In this document: one piece after another, positions 9,861 through 20,938 of the stretch
Position numbering within the stretch: position 1 is the stretch's first letter
Layout: each line of letters begins with the position of its first letter
From: Lineus longissimus
Taxonomy: Eukaryota > Nemertea > Pilidiophora > Heteronemertea > Lineidae
Assembly (NCBI RefSeq): GCF_910592395.1
Contig: NC_088309.1
Location: 14,574,599 to 14,638,598 of the forward strand
Direction of reading: 5' to 3'
DNA: 64,000 bases
Notes under the pieces: generated by a model
What the model was told of the DNA's origin: nothing
Seen by the model: the letters and a program-made list of their open reading frames with translations, nothing else
The model's database searches: none
Position numbers and translations under genes: made by a program

Positions 9861-10886
9861 TTAACCCTTTCGGACCCAACACCTAACCCACCCATCTACC
9901 CAGGCCCAAAATGGGGATTTTTAGAGCTTTTTTCTGCTGGCCTGGTGTGTTGAAAATAAGAGAGATAGAGGAAAATGACTGCTTGGGTTGGATAGACAAC
10001 AAAATGGAGAATATTTTGGTAGGGAAAAAAAAATCTTTTAATGCTAATGAGGTCATGTGACCTCATTAGCATATTCTCAAAACTGTCCGCAAATGATTTT
10101 TTTTACTTTGAAAATTCTTGGCTCTCTTAGTTTCAAGAACCACGAACAAAAACTGCATGGAATATGTAGGGGGGTGGGGCATCTTCATTTTCACACATTT
10201 TTTTTCAATTATCTTCGAAATTATGATTTTGGGGACATTTTCCTCATTTTGGGGCGAAAACGCCAAAATCTGACGAAAACGACATAATTTCATATTTCAG
10301 CCAAAATAAATGGTAAAAACCACTTCTTCTGTTATTATATCTTTATTATAACTATTAGAACTTTGAAACTGTGATAAACAAATTGTTTTTACCTGATATT
10401 TAGGTGAAAAAATACAAGATCACCCTGTTTTTGAATTTTTCACACCCGCAACTGCGACATGTAAGATTGTATGATTCATGGTCCGAGTGGTCGAACTCCC
10501 AGTCCGAATCAATGTTTTCCCCATCTGACAGCTCCATATCTTCACCCCCAGGTCTAAATCGGACTCGCTATCATCAATGAGCGCCGCAAGAACATCTTCG
10601 GTAGACAAATGTACTTTCCGTTTTGCCGCCATATCGCGCTGCTGCTCTACAATGCATGGAGTACAAATGTCTACTACGGCCGTATATATCGGTGGGGAAT
10701 CCCCGAAACCAGCGAGACTGGTTTCATTGATTGTAGACATTGGTTTGATAGGCAGTTCGAAGATGGCAGCACCGTAATTTGCTTGTTATCAACGATCTTC
10801 TGCATCAACCGCCCCACGGTTGCTCGGGTAATTGCGGTGGGGTCAAGATCAACCGTGTCACGGTTGCTCAGGTCCGAAAGGGTTAA
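9861..10886. mobile_element. piggyBac-like element, internally deleted
   Basis: TTAA flanks both sides (9861-9864 and 10883-10886). The TIRs are CCCTTTCGGACC from 9865 and its complement ending at 10882, which fits the piggyBac superfamily (CCY ends, TTAA target). The 1018-bp body retains only an N-terminal fragment of a transposase on the minus strand. It is inserted exactly between the stop codons of the two convergent genes of the surrounding transposon. Confidence 0.8.
10420..10632 (-). pseudogene. N-terminal fragment of a piggyBac-type transposase
   Basis: The ATG at 10632 starts MAAKRKVHLSTEDVLAALID followed by DSESDLDLG. This is the usual acidic 'LT-EEVL--L--SDSD' start of piggyBac transposases. 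Past Gly of DLDLG, the acidic composition continues in a neighbouring frame (ELSDGENIDSDWEFDHSD), so a frameshift is likely near 10555. The catalytic domain is absent. Confidence 0.6.
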
Positions 10887-12127
10887 ACAAGAGCTGGCAA
10901 AATATTGTCATCGCTTTCTTTGAATCCCTTGAAGTCCTCATCTTCAGATGGGGTAGGAAAGTGTGCTCCAATCACGGAAACGGCACATGATGGCAGAACC
11001 ACACGGTTTTTCTCCCCCAACCAACCACAACACCATCGTACGAATTGCCTGTAGGCTATATGTCTGTATTTCTGTTCTTGTGGTCCTTCAAAGGCCCTCC
11101 CTTTATATTGTTGTTTATAGCCAAGCCAAGCACATTGCAGACTCCAGGGGTCAAGACATACTGAATGAAATCCTGGATGGCTAGTTATACATGTCGGTAG
11201 TTGTTGCGTGACGTGCTGTGCATCATGAAGCTTATCAACAACTCTAGGTTTCTCTTTGCAGCAGTAGCCCTCCATTTCCTTGGGCAAAATCTGACAATTT
11301 CCACACTTGCACCTGTAAATATAGTAATTGGAGAGCGCCTTAGTAAGCCTGCATTTGAGATTTTCTTTTGAAAACATTTCGACATCTTTGGAAATTTGAT
11401 ATTGTAATTTTGACAGACCTGCGTGTATTTGTAAAATCTTAAATAAAAGGAAAATGATCTTGTCACATTCCCTATTTGTTAGCTCTTTTCATTTCTGTAT
11501 CATTGTATGGCCACCCAATATTCATACATGTATGCACTACACCATCATCAGCCCGTTCATAGGCCCACTAAATAGCCTGCAGTCACTGAAACATGCACTT
11601 TAAATGTTTATAAGAAAAAAGAAACTCACAGTCATGACCTGGTAAATGAGTTCATGACCCAAAAATATGGTGTATAATCAAGCTGTCTGGCTTCTAACAT
11701 TCTGTCTCGGAGTTTGTACTGTTGCATTATAGCTTCAGAGTGGAGAAATGTTTGGTGTCATTGGAATACAATATTAGTGCATTCATGGCATCTGGACCAT
11801 TCAAAAGGACTGGATTACTTTAAAAGGGATATAATTTCATACTTACCATTTAGAAATTGTCAGTGGAGTGCAGAATCTTCGCCAATCTTCTGGATTGTCC
11901 TCACTGTCTTTGTCACTTCCACTCCCATCATCTTCGTCATCATCTACCTCGGGTTCGTAGAGATATGGCTCTTCAAGATCTAAAATAACTCCTTCTACTC
12001 CTTCCTCAAGATCTGCAATGCCTTCATCTTCGATAAGTAGACAGGCACTAAAATCCTCTTCATTTTGAGATTCATCTTCTGATGAAGATTTATAGAGATT
12101 GTCATCCCTTTTAAACGAGATATCCAT
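10883..12127 (-). CDS. Free-standing P2X7 ballast-domain (P2RX7_C-type) protein, two exons, apparently intact
   Basis: Exon 1 is 12127-11847, with donor ATG/GTAAGT. Exon 2 is 11312-10883, with acceptor TATTTACAG. Together they are 711 nt: 236 residues plus stop, with a Trp codon split across the junction. The N-terminus is very acidic (MDISFKRDDN...) and contains LEEPYLYEPEVDDDED. The C-terminal half matches the cytosolic ballast domain of the vertebrate P2X7 receptor: a Cys cluster CKCGNC with YCC, then CITSHPGFHSVCL, KYRHIAYRQFVRW, VVLPSCAV and FKGFK. In P2X7 this domain binds zinc and guanine nucleotide. Here it has no channel segment and no membrane helix. The stop lies within the TTAA of the adjoining piggyBac insertion. 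Its convergent pairing with a transposase and its presence in the nested relative suggest it is the transposon's second gene; its role there is unknown. Confidence 0.85.
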
Positions 12128-12368
12128 GGTATATTGTATTATGCAGTGTATGTGACTGTAGCCACGTGGCTTTGTTTTCTAATGGTGTGCTGTAGCAGTG
12201 CTCATTAGCATATGGATTAATACTGCATTGGATCAATTAGTGATTTAGGCCTTCTTGTTTGAGGTAAGTGATTTTTTCTTCCTGCAGTGTCATTTTGTAT
12301 ATACACGCAGGAAAAGTGTTTTTGGTGATTTTGGTGATTTCAGCAAAGATTTGCAATTAGCCCTTTAA

Positions 12369-13016
12369 GAAAAAAATAGAATAAGTATTTTTACCCGTCA
12401 TCTTTATGAGCTAGAGGGTTGACTGCGTAAAACAAATACTCTAGACTCACAGATCTAAGACCGGTTCATCGATTTGGAACATTACTTCCCTCAGTATTAT
12501 ATGCATTGAACAGGCCAATGTCCCATCATGATTAGCTCAAACTTGTTGGTCTTTTCAGGCTGTATATTTTAGATTGACAATGGTTGTAATTCGGAATGAA
12601 CTGATCACTTTTGACCTACATACCAACCACTTTACTTATTTCTTGATCTTTGATTGATCGATCAATTTCTATGTAATACTAATAGTACTAGATCTAAAGG
12701 TTAATTTGATTTAATTTATAAGATTCATTGAACACCATATTACAAGAAGACATAAGATAAACAACCGAATAATGAACATAAAAATAAAAACAAACAAAGG
12801 AACGCAATGATGGAACTCCATGGGGATGTCCAGAGGGGTCATAGACCCATAATAGGGATCCCCTTGAAATTATACATATAAAATTAGATAATCAACAATG
12901 AAACCCTAGAGGATAGGAAAGAAGTTGAAGAAGCAAGTAAGTCGCAGCACTATCGTTGCCCCAGACAAAGATGCACTGCCGTGACTAGAATTTCTCCTTT
13001 AAACCCTTTCAACGTG
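12369..13016. other. Spacer without recognised feature
   Basis: AT-rich, with stops in all frames and no coding, RNA or repeat signature that I can support. Confidence 0.6.
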
Positions 13017-13913
13017 ATTAGTGAGGTTGAGATCCACGACTTATAGCAAGAACCGATACTTATACTTATATTTTTTGCCAAATACGTCATCAAATATGGG
13101 AGGAGTTTTCCCCTCCGATACGTTCCAGCAAGAGTTGAATTTTCGCTCCATTAAAATGCCCTGGCGTTGCTCATATGGCTATTATGTAACAAATCCGACA
13201 ACCCAGCAGTAACTGATAAGGTTGGATCATTATCTGACATAGAATTAGAAAAATGAGAAAGCGATTTATACGCATCTAAAAGCCTATTTTGTTGGACATC
13301 TTTTGTGCTCTATAAGTCGCCTTCAGAAACGTGGCCCCCAGTTAAATACAAAACGAATGACATAGCCTATCTATTGTAGTTCATGGCCCTCGTATTGATC
13401 CGCGCCGAGTCTATTACGTAATCATCTTTCCATACGCGAGAACATATGAAAACAACGCATCCGAATTTCAAGGTAAGTGGAGCTTTACTGCTATCAAAAA
13501 CTCGATTTTGCTATAGTTTATGCACCCTGATTTGAAACATTTTTACTAGATCGTGAGGGTATCTATATCACACTACTTGAAGGTTCTGTCCTTCCACCGA
13601 CAACACGATTTCTAGTTAAAAAGTTAGTTAGAATCACAGTATACACTAAAAATTCAGCTTTTTGCTATAAGGCCAGGCGCATGCATAGGACTTATACCAT
13701 GTGTGTGATCGACGGTGTTGCGTGTCTCGAGGCTTATGGGCCGATTGAAGGGGAGGGCGATCTTTGCTTTTTACCAGGAATTCACTAGGCGGGCAAGCCC
13801 CCCCCCCTCCCTCAATCTTTTAAGATCTTGAATCCACCACTTGGACAGACCATTAAATTTGTCCGCAATGAGTCTATGACGTGAAATTTCACTTTTTTTT
13901 CTTCATTTTTCAG

Positions 13914-14529
13914 CATGGACAATACAAACCAGGTAGCACAACAGGCCACCAGAAAAAAAGGGTCAACTTCTCAGATGAAGACGATACCCTCCTGCTTAGA
14001 GAAGTAAATGCTCAAAATCCGTACAAACAAGGAAACAGTTGGGCCCAGATCGCAGATGCTTTGAATAAGGCTGATTCTTCCAAGTTGGAAGTTGATTCAA
14101 GACGCGTGCGGAAGAGGACCAAGTTGCTGCTGGATAAATTTGAAGAGGATGAAAAAAAAGACATGAAGGCGTGAGTATGAAAGTTTATGATTTATGATTT
14201 ATGGTTTATGGTTTATGATCTCTCCTCCTGTACAATGTATATTTTTGTACCTGGTTCATTGAAATATAAACCTAGCTTATTTTTTTGCAGATGGAGGTGA
14301 CGATGAAACTAAGCCTGCACCGAAACGCCAGAAGACCACCTCAGGCCAGGTACTCGAGTTCATGGCGGAGAAAGCAAGTCGTGAGCACGAATTAAAGGAA
14401 GGAGAGCTTAAATTGAAGAAGCAGCAACTTAAGCTTGAAGAGGAAAGGTTCAAATTGGATCGGGAAGAACGACAGAAACGTATGGAAAGGGAGGACCAGG
14501 AGTCGAGAAGCTACTTTGGTTCAAAATGA
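13914..14529 (+). pseudogene. Harbinger Myb/SANT-like accessory protein
   Basis: The first exon follows TTTTTCAG at 13913 and contains KKRVNFSDEDDTLLLREV, SWAQIADALN and VDSRRVRKRTKLLLDKFEED, a Myb/SANT-like trihelix fold of the type Harbinger elements use for DNA binding and nuclear import. The second exon starts after TTTTGCAG near 14290. It encodes a Lys/Glu-rich coiled coil (ELKLKKQQLKLEEERFKLD...) and ends YFGSK at TGA 14527-14529. The frames of the two exons do not join at the obvious donor (GC/GTGAGT near 14172), and the ATG at the exon start is out of frame with the Myb part across a run of seven A. At least one small indel is therefore likely. Confidence 0.65.
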
Positions 14530-15031
14530 TGAAGAAGTTTGTACTGGACAAATAAACTGAATACACCATGTGGTGAAGTATTTTAGATGGAGAACAATCC
14601 AACCCAAGCTCGGCCTTATGCTCGAGGATGACCATCATTTTTATTTCAAAACCTGGCCCAAATGAGACCTTTCCTTTTCGTGTGTTAAAATCTGTGGTTT
14701 TATTTCCCGTTTAGTCACAAATAGCCATCTCCGGTGATTGACGGACAAAACAAACAATCGTGTAAGAAATCATTTATTTATTCTGTTATTTTTGTTCCTC
14801 TCAAAAACACCTTCTCTTACAAACGTATTTTACGTAAGATTGTTTTTTACTTGTTCTTACAAATCCGGACATATTTTTAGTTTTAAAGCGAAATCGTTTT
14901 GTACCGGTAACGTTATTTATCTGTTTTTGTTGACCAAATAAAGCATTTTGTTACATTAGTTTGTCCTTCACAAGTTTTGTTGTGTTTGTGTCTGAAAAAG
15001 GATGTCCACCACACATCTTTATCACTATTGC

Positions 15032-16065
15032 CTAATGGCGTCCAAGATAGTCTTCTAATGCGGGAGGATCGAGGCCAAAGTATATACCTGTTTGGCTTCC
15101 ATACAGGCATGTGTGACAGTTGGTTAAAATTAGAGCCACTATATAATACTTTGCTACAGGCTGGAGGTACAGGTTCTTGTCAAAGTCCACGAAAGCAAAG
15201 TTGGAAATTACTTTCCCGAATGTCCATTCAACACTGGCGCGGACCTTGGACATTCTCCGATTGAAGGTGGATTCAGGCTCCTGAAGTTGGGCCCCAGCAA
15301 ATGGCCTCATCAAGAAGGGACGCATGGGATACGCTGGATCCCCGTATATCTTGTACCCTGGATGGCGTCTATCCAACTCCTGTAGCTGTTCTAGGAGGCC
15401 ACTCATACGCAACATTGCTGCATCATGGCGGCGTCCCTCGACGGGGCCATAGAGATTGGCAATCATTCCGTTTGGGGTGCTCACCGACTGGAACTTGATG
15501 CAATGTTGTCGTTTGTGGCCACTGTACACGATCCTTTGATTCCTGGTGGGTCGCGCTATTGGTCGGGCAGTCCCATCCACGAAGCCCCAACACTGTTGAA
15601 GCGGTGCATCCCTCGCTTGGACAGCATCACCGAATTGACGTAGGTGGTCCTCCGACTACCAGGGTTGGTCGAGGTCACGTAACAGGTGGCTGTGCTCATC
15701 GTACAGGATGTCCAATGTCTCATTCACAATGTACGAAACCTCACTTGTAGTCCTCCAGTGGTCGATCGCTATATCAACTAGACGATTCGGATAGGACAGC
15801 CTCCGCAGAAGCAGTTGTAGTCCTTCCATATACCATCGGCTACAGTGCCGTTGCGGCACTTGACGGTCGCTGGCATTCTCAGACTGGTGGCCAGCCGTTC
15901 CATGTCGTCCCTTTCGAAACGGAACAGACACTTATACTGTTCGTTCGTTAGCTCACTCAAAGTCACACCCGTTCTCGTTGGTTTCTCTGCCTTAGCCAAA
16001 AACATTAGAGCAAAATCATCCTCTTCGGACATAGCCAAACTCATCACATCAAGTGGAACAGCCAT
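15032..16065 (-). pseudogene. PIF/Harbinger transposase, frameshifted and with a stop
   Basis: The frame starts MAVPLDVMSLAMSEEDDFAL (an in-frame upstream ATG at 16140 is also possible). The N-terminal part reaches RMPATVKCRNGTVADG, then shifts frame near 15835. The continuing frame has LQLLLRRLSYPNRLVDIAID, hits TAG near 15658 directly after DLDQPW, then stays open to 15032. Catalytic motifs in order are FVDGTARP (Asp), YGDPAYP (Asp) and ASVEWTFGK (Glu), as in DDE_Tnp_4. One frameshift and one nonsense codon make it inactive. It converges with the Myb/SANT gene, the normal Harbinger arrangement. Confidence 0.85.
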
Positions 16066-16404
16066 TTTGCCAAATAATATTGCTCGTTTGTAAAGCGAGC
16101 TCCGATTGGCCACGGAGCACTTGGCACCTCCAATTCGCATTCATGTTACAATATTTATACGTATACGTCGTCACTTAAGTTGATGTTTTCTCAACTCATT
16201 TTTCTATACGTTGTGGCGTATACGGATGTGTATCAGTATAAGTATAAGTTTTGCTATAAGTTTGTGGATCTCAACCTCTCTATTAACCCCAACATTGGAC
16301 TTATAAAACATAACAGTAACATAGAGATTTAAAATCGACAGTTAGCACATCTGCAACGCCCAACCCAAGTGCACGCTTTGTCAAGTTAGCAATCTTCACG
16401 AAAA

Positions 16405-16640
16405 CAAATCGCGTTGATAATAAAGTGAACTCCTTGATGGCCTATCATTCTGCGCCCCTACGAAATTGATGCAACAGGGAAGGAGCAAAATATGATGACA
16501 TGTAACCATTAGACAAATTTGTTGACGCCAACCCATTGTCCAACCAAACTGAACAAGGTTAAAATGGATCGAACAACAATATCTTTGGGAGCTTGTCTTG
16601 CATTCAAAAACGGTCTTCACAGATCGGTGAGTCTAGAATA
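16405..16640 (+). repeat. Dispersed repeat, copy 2 (partner 5082-5282)
   Basis: Same block order as the copy at 5.1 kb, including TTGATAATAAAGT and ATCGAACAACAAT, ending AGGAAACATGG. Roughly 70-75% similar by eye. Confidence 0.6.
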
Positions 16641-16669
16641 GGAAACATGGTAAATATTCGAGATCAGCT

Positions 16670-16867
16670 GTGCCGGCGAACTCAATCAAGTTATTGAAGA
16701 CATTTACCAGAACACGAGCAGCCAACAACGCTAAATATAACCAACGTGCGAATACGAACACCTTTAAGAATTCCTGCATTCCTAGATCACTACCAACTTG
16801 GAACAAAATACCACAAGAGATCTTAGAGTCGGAAACCATTAGGAAATTTGAAACCAACTACTCTTAA
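16670..16867 (+). pseudogene. C-terminal fragment of a LINE reverse-transcriptase ORF
   Basis: About 65 residues, including NTFKNSCIPRSLPTWNKIPQ and ILESETIRKFE, then a stop. The motif pattern 'F..S.IPR....WN.LP.E......I..F' is the conserved extreme C-terminus of jockey/CR1-like ORF2 proteins. Nothing upstream is recognisable, as expected for a 5'-truncated retrocopy. Confidence 0.55.
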
Positions 16868-17165
16868 ATTCCGTTATCAATAAGTCTGCAAACGCTAGCG
16901 CAACACAAACCATTCGCGTTAAACTCCCCTCCGCAGCTAGACTGCGAATTAAACTACCAGAACCAGGACACCAGCGTTGAAACACTTTCTCAACCCCATG
17001 ACTTGACCTGACCCACTGTTGTCGTTTCATTGGTCTATGGCACTATGCCACAAAACAAAACGCCTCGATTTCCATTTAATAAAATATTTGAAAGTCCTCA
17101 CACGATCTCACAGACATTGACCTCAGTGAGCTCCAACCTTTTGGGAACACTGCTTTGAAACAGTT

Positions 17166-17243
17166 TTCATCTGATCCGACAAAAGAAGAAAAACATGTCT
17201 GAAGTTCATCTGATCCGACAAAAGAAGAAAAACATGTCTGAAG
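17166..17243. repeat. 39-bp unit repeated twice
   Basis: Two identical copies of a unit starting TTCATCTGATCCGACAAAAG and ending GTCTGAAG, at 17166-17204 and 17205-17243. Confidence 0.95.
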
Positions 17244-17644
17244 TCGGCATAGCCAGACGGTCTGTATGTTTTTGCGGCAAAGTGTCAATAAACGCAGGTC
17301 TACAGCAGCAAGAGGTTTTGTTAGGACAACTGCAAAAAATTTCGCAAACTTGAACGTATCTTTGTTATGCTCGATCAACATTAGTTCCTGAGTACCAAAA
17401 CTGCTACTTTATCTTTGTAACAATTTGAACGGTCGGTTTTACCAATAATGCATTTAACTGAGAGCAAACCGATTAGTAGCACGAAGAGGTAATGAATATA
17501 TTTAAGATCATGTCGCGGATGTCTTTTAACATAATGATATATTAATCGAAAAACGAAACTTTTCTTTGTTGAAATCAGGAGCATTGTGTAAATCTCATCT
17601 AAATCGGAGACGACACAAGCCACAAAAAAGAGCACGCATTTGAT

Positions 17645-17965
17645 TTGCTATTAGTAGATGATTTTAAAGACCTTTTCTTAGCCACGAAACGACCGCAGTC
17701 ATTTGTATCTGCGTACTCCAGACTCAAGACTTTCGGTGGCAGATCATTCCAAATTCTTGCTCCTGGCATGTGGAACGCACTTGACGCCGCACTGCGGCAG
17801 GAGACCTCATTGGTCTCATTTAAAAAGGACCTAAAGACGCATCTTTTCCGTCGTCCTTTTGGGGAGTGAGGAACTATGTGGGGAGCGCCGTAGAACATTG
17901 CTACAGTGGAATAGCGCGCTATAAAAAATTTCATTCATTCATTTCATTCATTTTCATTCATACTC
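17645..17965 (+). mobile_element. 5'-truncated CR1/L2-type LINE 3' end with (ATTC)n tail
   Basis: The frame contains RLKTFGGRSFQILAPGMWNA and TSLVSFKKDLKTHLFRRPFG before the stop, the standard C-terminal 'R.F....P..WN.LP........F...LKTHLF' motif of CR1/L2/Rex1 ORF2. It is followed by a short UTR with AGCGCGCTATAAAAAATTTC and a CATT-type microsatellite tail (about 17928-17962), marking the 3' end on the plus strand. Confidence 0.75.
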
Positions 17966-18472
17966 CTAACTGTATCACCCCCTAAATATCAAGAAATGCT
18001 GACGTCCCCGAGGCGGACTCGTCATACAGCATGTTTCAGGAACCTTAATCCAATCATCGGCGAGGATGACTGTAATTCTTCCGAAGCGTGGCCAGAGTTT
18101 GTTCATCACTCGAGGTTTTATTCCGGACCACGCACCCGATTCCCAACACATGTAATTTAATAACCGAGTTCGGGCTAGAGACCCTTGAGGTTAATATTCA
18201 CAGTCTTTGTATTAACCGATTACTCTGCACATCCATCTTGTCATCAATTCATATCATTAAATTGCTAAAAGATGCAGGACAGAGACGAGCCCTCTTGACC
18301 ACTCAATCAATCTCATAGACCGAGCCTCTTAATTGAATGAATTAATTGCATACATAGTTATTCTCCTAAACATGTGACCAGCAAGATCACTTATAGCAGC
18401 CTGGTGATGAGACGTCGCAAGTGTATGTCCGATATTTTTGGCTTCACGAATTAACACCGAGCTACATTTAGA

Positions 18473-18580
18473 GGTCCTTGGTTGTATAATCAAGACCGCT
18501 CGGGTAGACCGAAAATGTAGACCATAAACCGAGAGAGCCGAGGCTTTGCCCGAAAGGCCTAGATTATTCAACCAAGGACC
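18473..18580. repeat. Inverted repeat (19-bp arms)
   Basis: GGTCCTTGGTTGTATAATC at 18473 pairs with the segment ending GGACC at 18580, with one mismatch. The loop is about 70 bp. It may be a small foldback element or structured RNA. No other evidence. Confidence 0.7.
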
Positions 18581-19299
18581 GACAGCAAGGTAATAATGTT
18601 TATTCAATAAGGTTTCAAAATCAAACAGAAATATTAGTTTAGAAGCGTGCTTTGGTCGCGCTTACATCGAAGAATACTGCAGTCTGGTGTACGGAACTCT
18701 GGCGTCAGGTCTCCTGCGAAGATGACGTCAGCAAGGGGATTCCCAATCTGAGCAGAGTGGGACCGCGGCGTATACTAATCTTTCATGTCTTATAAGAATT
18801 CTTTTATTTGGATAATACCAACAATCGAGAAGATTATTGTCTCATATGCAGGCTGGTGATGAACGGTTGTTGTACTGTTGCCATCGGGGTGTTTGATACA
18901 CACTTTAATAAAATAAAATTTCGCACGGGCCAGTGACATTTTCTTCGTGACAATACAATAACAACACCACTTGAGTGTCTGATCCGAGTCACCAGATCGC
19001 ACGCAATGGTTTTCTCCGCCCTGAAAGTTCGAGACCGCAGCTCGAGTTCTTGCCGCAGAAAAATCAAGAAAATTACGATTAAAAGGCGATTTTTGTCATT
19101 TTTTTACTAAAACACTTTCATGACGTCCTCAAGTAAGCCGTAACGACGACGAACTGACGACGTTATGATCACAAAAGGGTACTCACTAGTAATTAAATGC
19201 TAATGCATTTATTGGCGACATCTAGCGGCTCATCACGTTTTCCCAGACGTTCCGATGAAAGTAATACCCGGAGGTCTAGACCTATGGCAGTTCTTCAAA

Positions 19300-19390
19300 C
19301 CATGAAACTTTCATTGTGGGTGGACCGTGATAAATTCAGGGATTTGGGGTCTGAAATTTTGGGGGTCATTTTCGAACATGGGGGCAACAA
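19300..19390 (+). repeat. Dispersed repeat, partner at 40836-40920
   Basis: CATGAAACTTTC.TTG, then GTGATAA.TTCAGGG.TTGG and a G-rich block occur in the same order at both sites. Confidence 0.4.
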
Positions 19391-19398
19391 GTATACAG

Positions 19399-20112
19399 GG
19401 TGTCTCATAAAAAAGGTAATCCGGGCGAAATGGGTTAATATTTTTAAACCATTCATGATACAGCTTTTGACTTTGCAGCACAGAAAAATAGAAGCCATGA
19501 GCTTTGTGTTGATACCATTGTGACTTCCATGCAGTCACGCATGACTGAGTACCATGGTCTTTTTAAATGACATACAGAAATAAACTTGTTCCAAGGAATT
19601 CCATGCAGTTGTTGTCAAACATGGTTCATTGCCTATGGTTCATTAATTTAAGAGTGTTATTTTATAACTGGAAGGGGTATTTTCAGACTCAAGTTCAAGG
19701 TCTTGCAGAAGTAAGAGCTCGCATAATTCGGGAGGTCGATGGGTTGAGGGAAAATCCAGAGATGGTGACATGGGCTGTTCAGGATATGTGTCGACGTTGT
19801 CAAATGCATCCACAGAGGAGGGGGTTACGTGGAGGGTGTCGCGGCTGAAATTGTGAAAATGTTGAACTCTTGTGGAACAAAATTGACCTGAAAGAAAGTG
19901 AGGTGATGTTGATAATTAAACATGCTTTCATAAATGCCAAGCTTGAATTTCCCTACTTGAAAACAAGGTGATTTCTGCATGTCTTTTTCAAGACCATGGT
20001 GCTCAGTCATGCATAACAGGTTGGACGTCGTATTGGCATCAACACAAAACTCACAGCTTCTCGTTCTACTTTACTGTGCTGCAATGACGCAATACTCTAT
20101 AAGAACAGGTAG
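19399..20112 (+). mobile_element. Tc1/mariner-like remnant with long inverted ends
   Basis: The left end reads CAGGGTGTCTCATAAAAAAG, a terminal signature seen in many Tc1/mariner-related elements. About 100 bp of the left arm (19480-19590, with GAGCTTTGTGTTGATACCA and CTGAGTACCATGGTCTTTTT) recurs inverted at 19965-20095. Between them the plus strand encodes GLAEVRARIIREVDGLRENP and, in a shifted frame, CIHRGGGYVEGVAAEIVKML. These resemble the C-terminus of mariner-type transposases, with a frameshift near 19815. The right arm lacks the outermost ~60 bp. Confidence 0.55.
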
Positions 20113-20938
20113 AAATTATCCTCAAAAATAAGAAATAAATTGCAATAAACATATCAAACGTGCACACGTGATGAATTTTGGCGAAAAACACAAGGTTTGT
20201 CAATCACGTTCTATTTCACAATTCGACACCCTCAAAGGGAAAGGTTCTAATTCATGAAATGAATATACTCTCAACAATATGGACATATTTTCGTCATTCC
20301 CGCATAACTGTTCAACAGTCAACGTCCAACGACAATCCCACTCCACAAATCGTAATATTAATTCAGATCAAATACCTTAAAAACCTTTTATTTGATTTTA
20401 AAAGCAGTTATCGAGTAAACGGACATCGCCCAAAATATCCACGAAATAAACGGACAAATGACTACAAAAACAACTTTTCTCAAAAAACTAGCGATTTATA
20501 CCAAATAAATCTGATGGGAGACAAAACTGCATACAAGTTTAGCAAGGCTCAGAAAAATAATGAGACCTATAGTGATAGATTTCAAGGTGAAAATCGACGA
20601 AGAAAAAACATTATAGGTAAAAATAAAGGATCATAATTGTGAACCAACAGTGAAAATCAATGGAATACTGGATGGAATCTATTGCTTCTTCTTCCAATGG
20701 CAGAGTGAGGCCAAATCAAAAAAAGAAGAAATTACAGAGAAATTGATTGAAGTCGTGAATGGTGAATTTAAACTCCGCGATGGGGCAAACCAAAAAAACC
20801 CTAAGCTGCAGTGGTTGGCTAGGGATGAATTTATTTGCAAAGGGGCGGGAAATTGCCAGCCGCGGTGTGGAGGCATCGGTGCATGTATCGAATGTATCGC
20901 ATCTCAAGCAGGTCGGGTGGCGTGGCTCTTCATCGTGC

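Larger units (their letters stand above)
5594..12368. mobile_element. Kolobok/THAP-type DNA transposon with two convergent genes (left end missing)
   Basis: A plus-strand transposase gene (5594-9857) and a minus-strand P2X7-ballast gene (10883-12127) face each other. Without the piggyBac-like insert at 9865-10882 their stop codons would be only a few bases apart. The nested 1.39-kb relative at 7321-8709 has the same convergent plan between TIRs and TTAA duplications, which is why I treat this as one transposon. The right end is tentatively the TTAA at 12365-12368, with AGGGCTAATTGCAAATC read inward on the minus strand. It starts AGG like the nested element and lies about 240 bp from the gene start, as in that element. 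No matching left end was found; the left side appears truncated near 5.56 kb. The superfamily name is inferred from TTAA targets, THAP association and the D-x-x-H motif. Confidence 0.55.
13017..16284. mobile_element. PIF/Harbinger DNA transposon, degenerate
   Basis: The left end from 13020 reads AG.GAGGTTGAGATCCAC followed by ACTTATAGCAA and TACTTATACTTATA. The right end (to 16281) has the same blocks in reverse complement. The flanking trinucleotide ATT stands at 13017-13019 and 16282-16284, consistent with the 3-bp duplication of the superfamily, though the exact base is uncertain. The element encodes the two expected proteins in convergent orientation: a Myb/SANT-like protein (+) and a DDE_4-type transposase (-). 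Both are damaged. Confidence 0.85.

Noticed and set aside
13021-13212. 63-codon plus-strand frame
   Set aside because: Lies in the Harbinger terminal inverted repeat; no protein pattern.
20178-20636. 152-codon plus-strand open frame
   Set aside because: AT-rich, Lys/Asn/Ser biased composition, no recognisable motif and no supporting splice or start context; likely chance.
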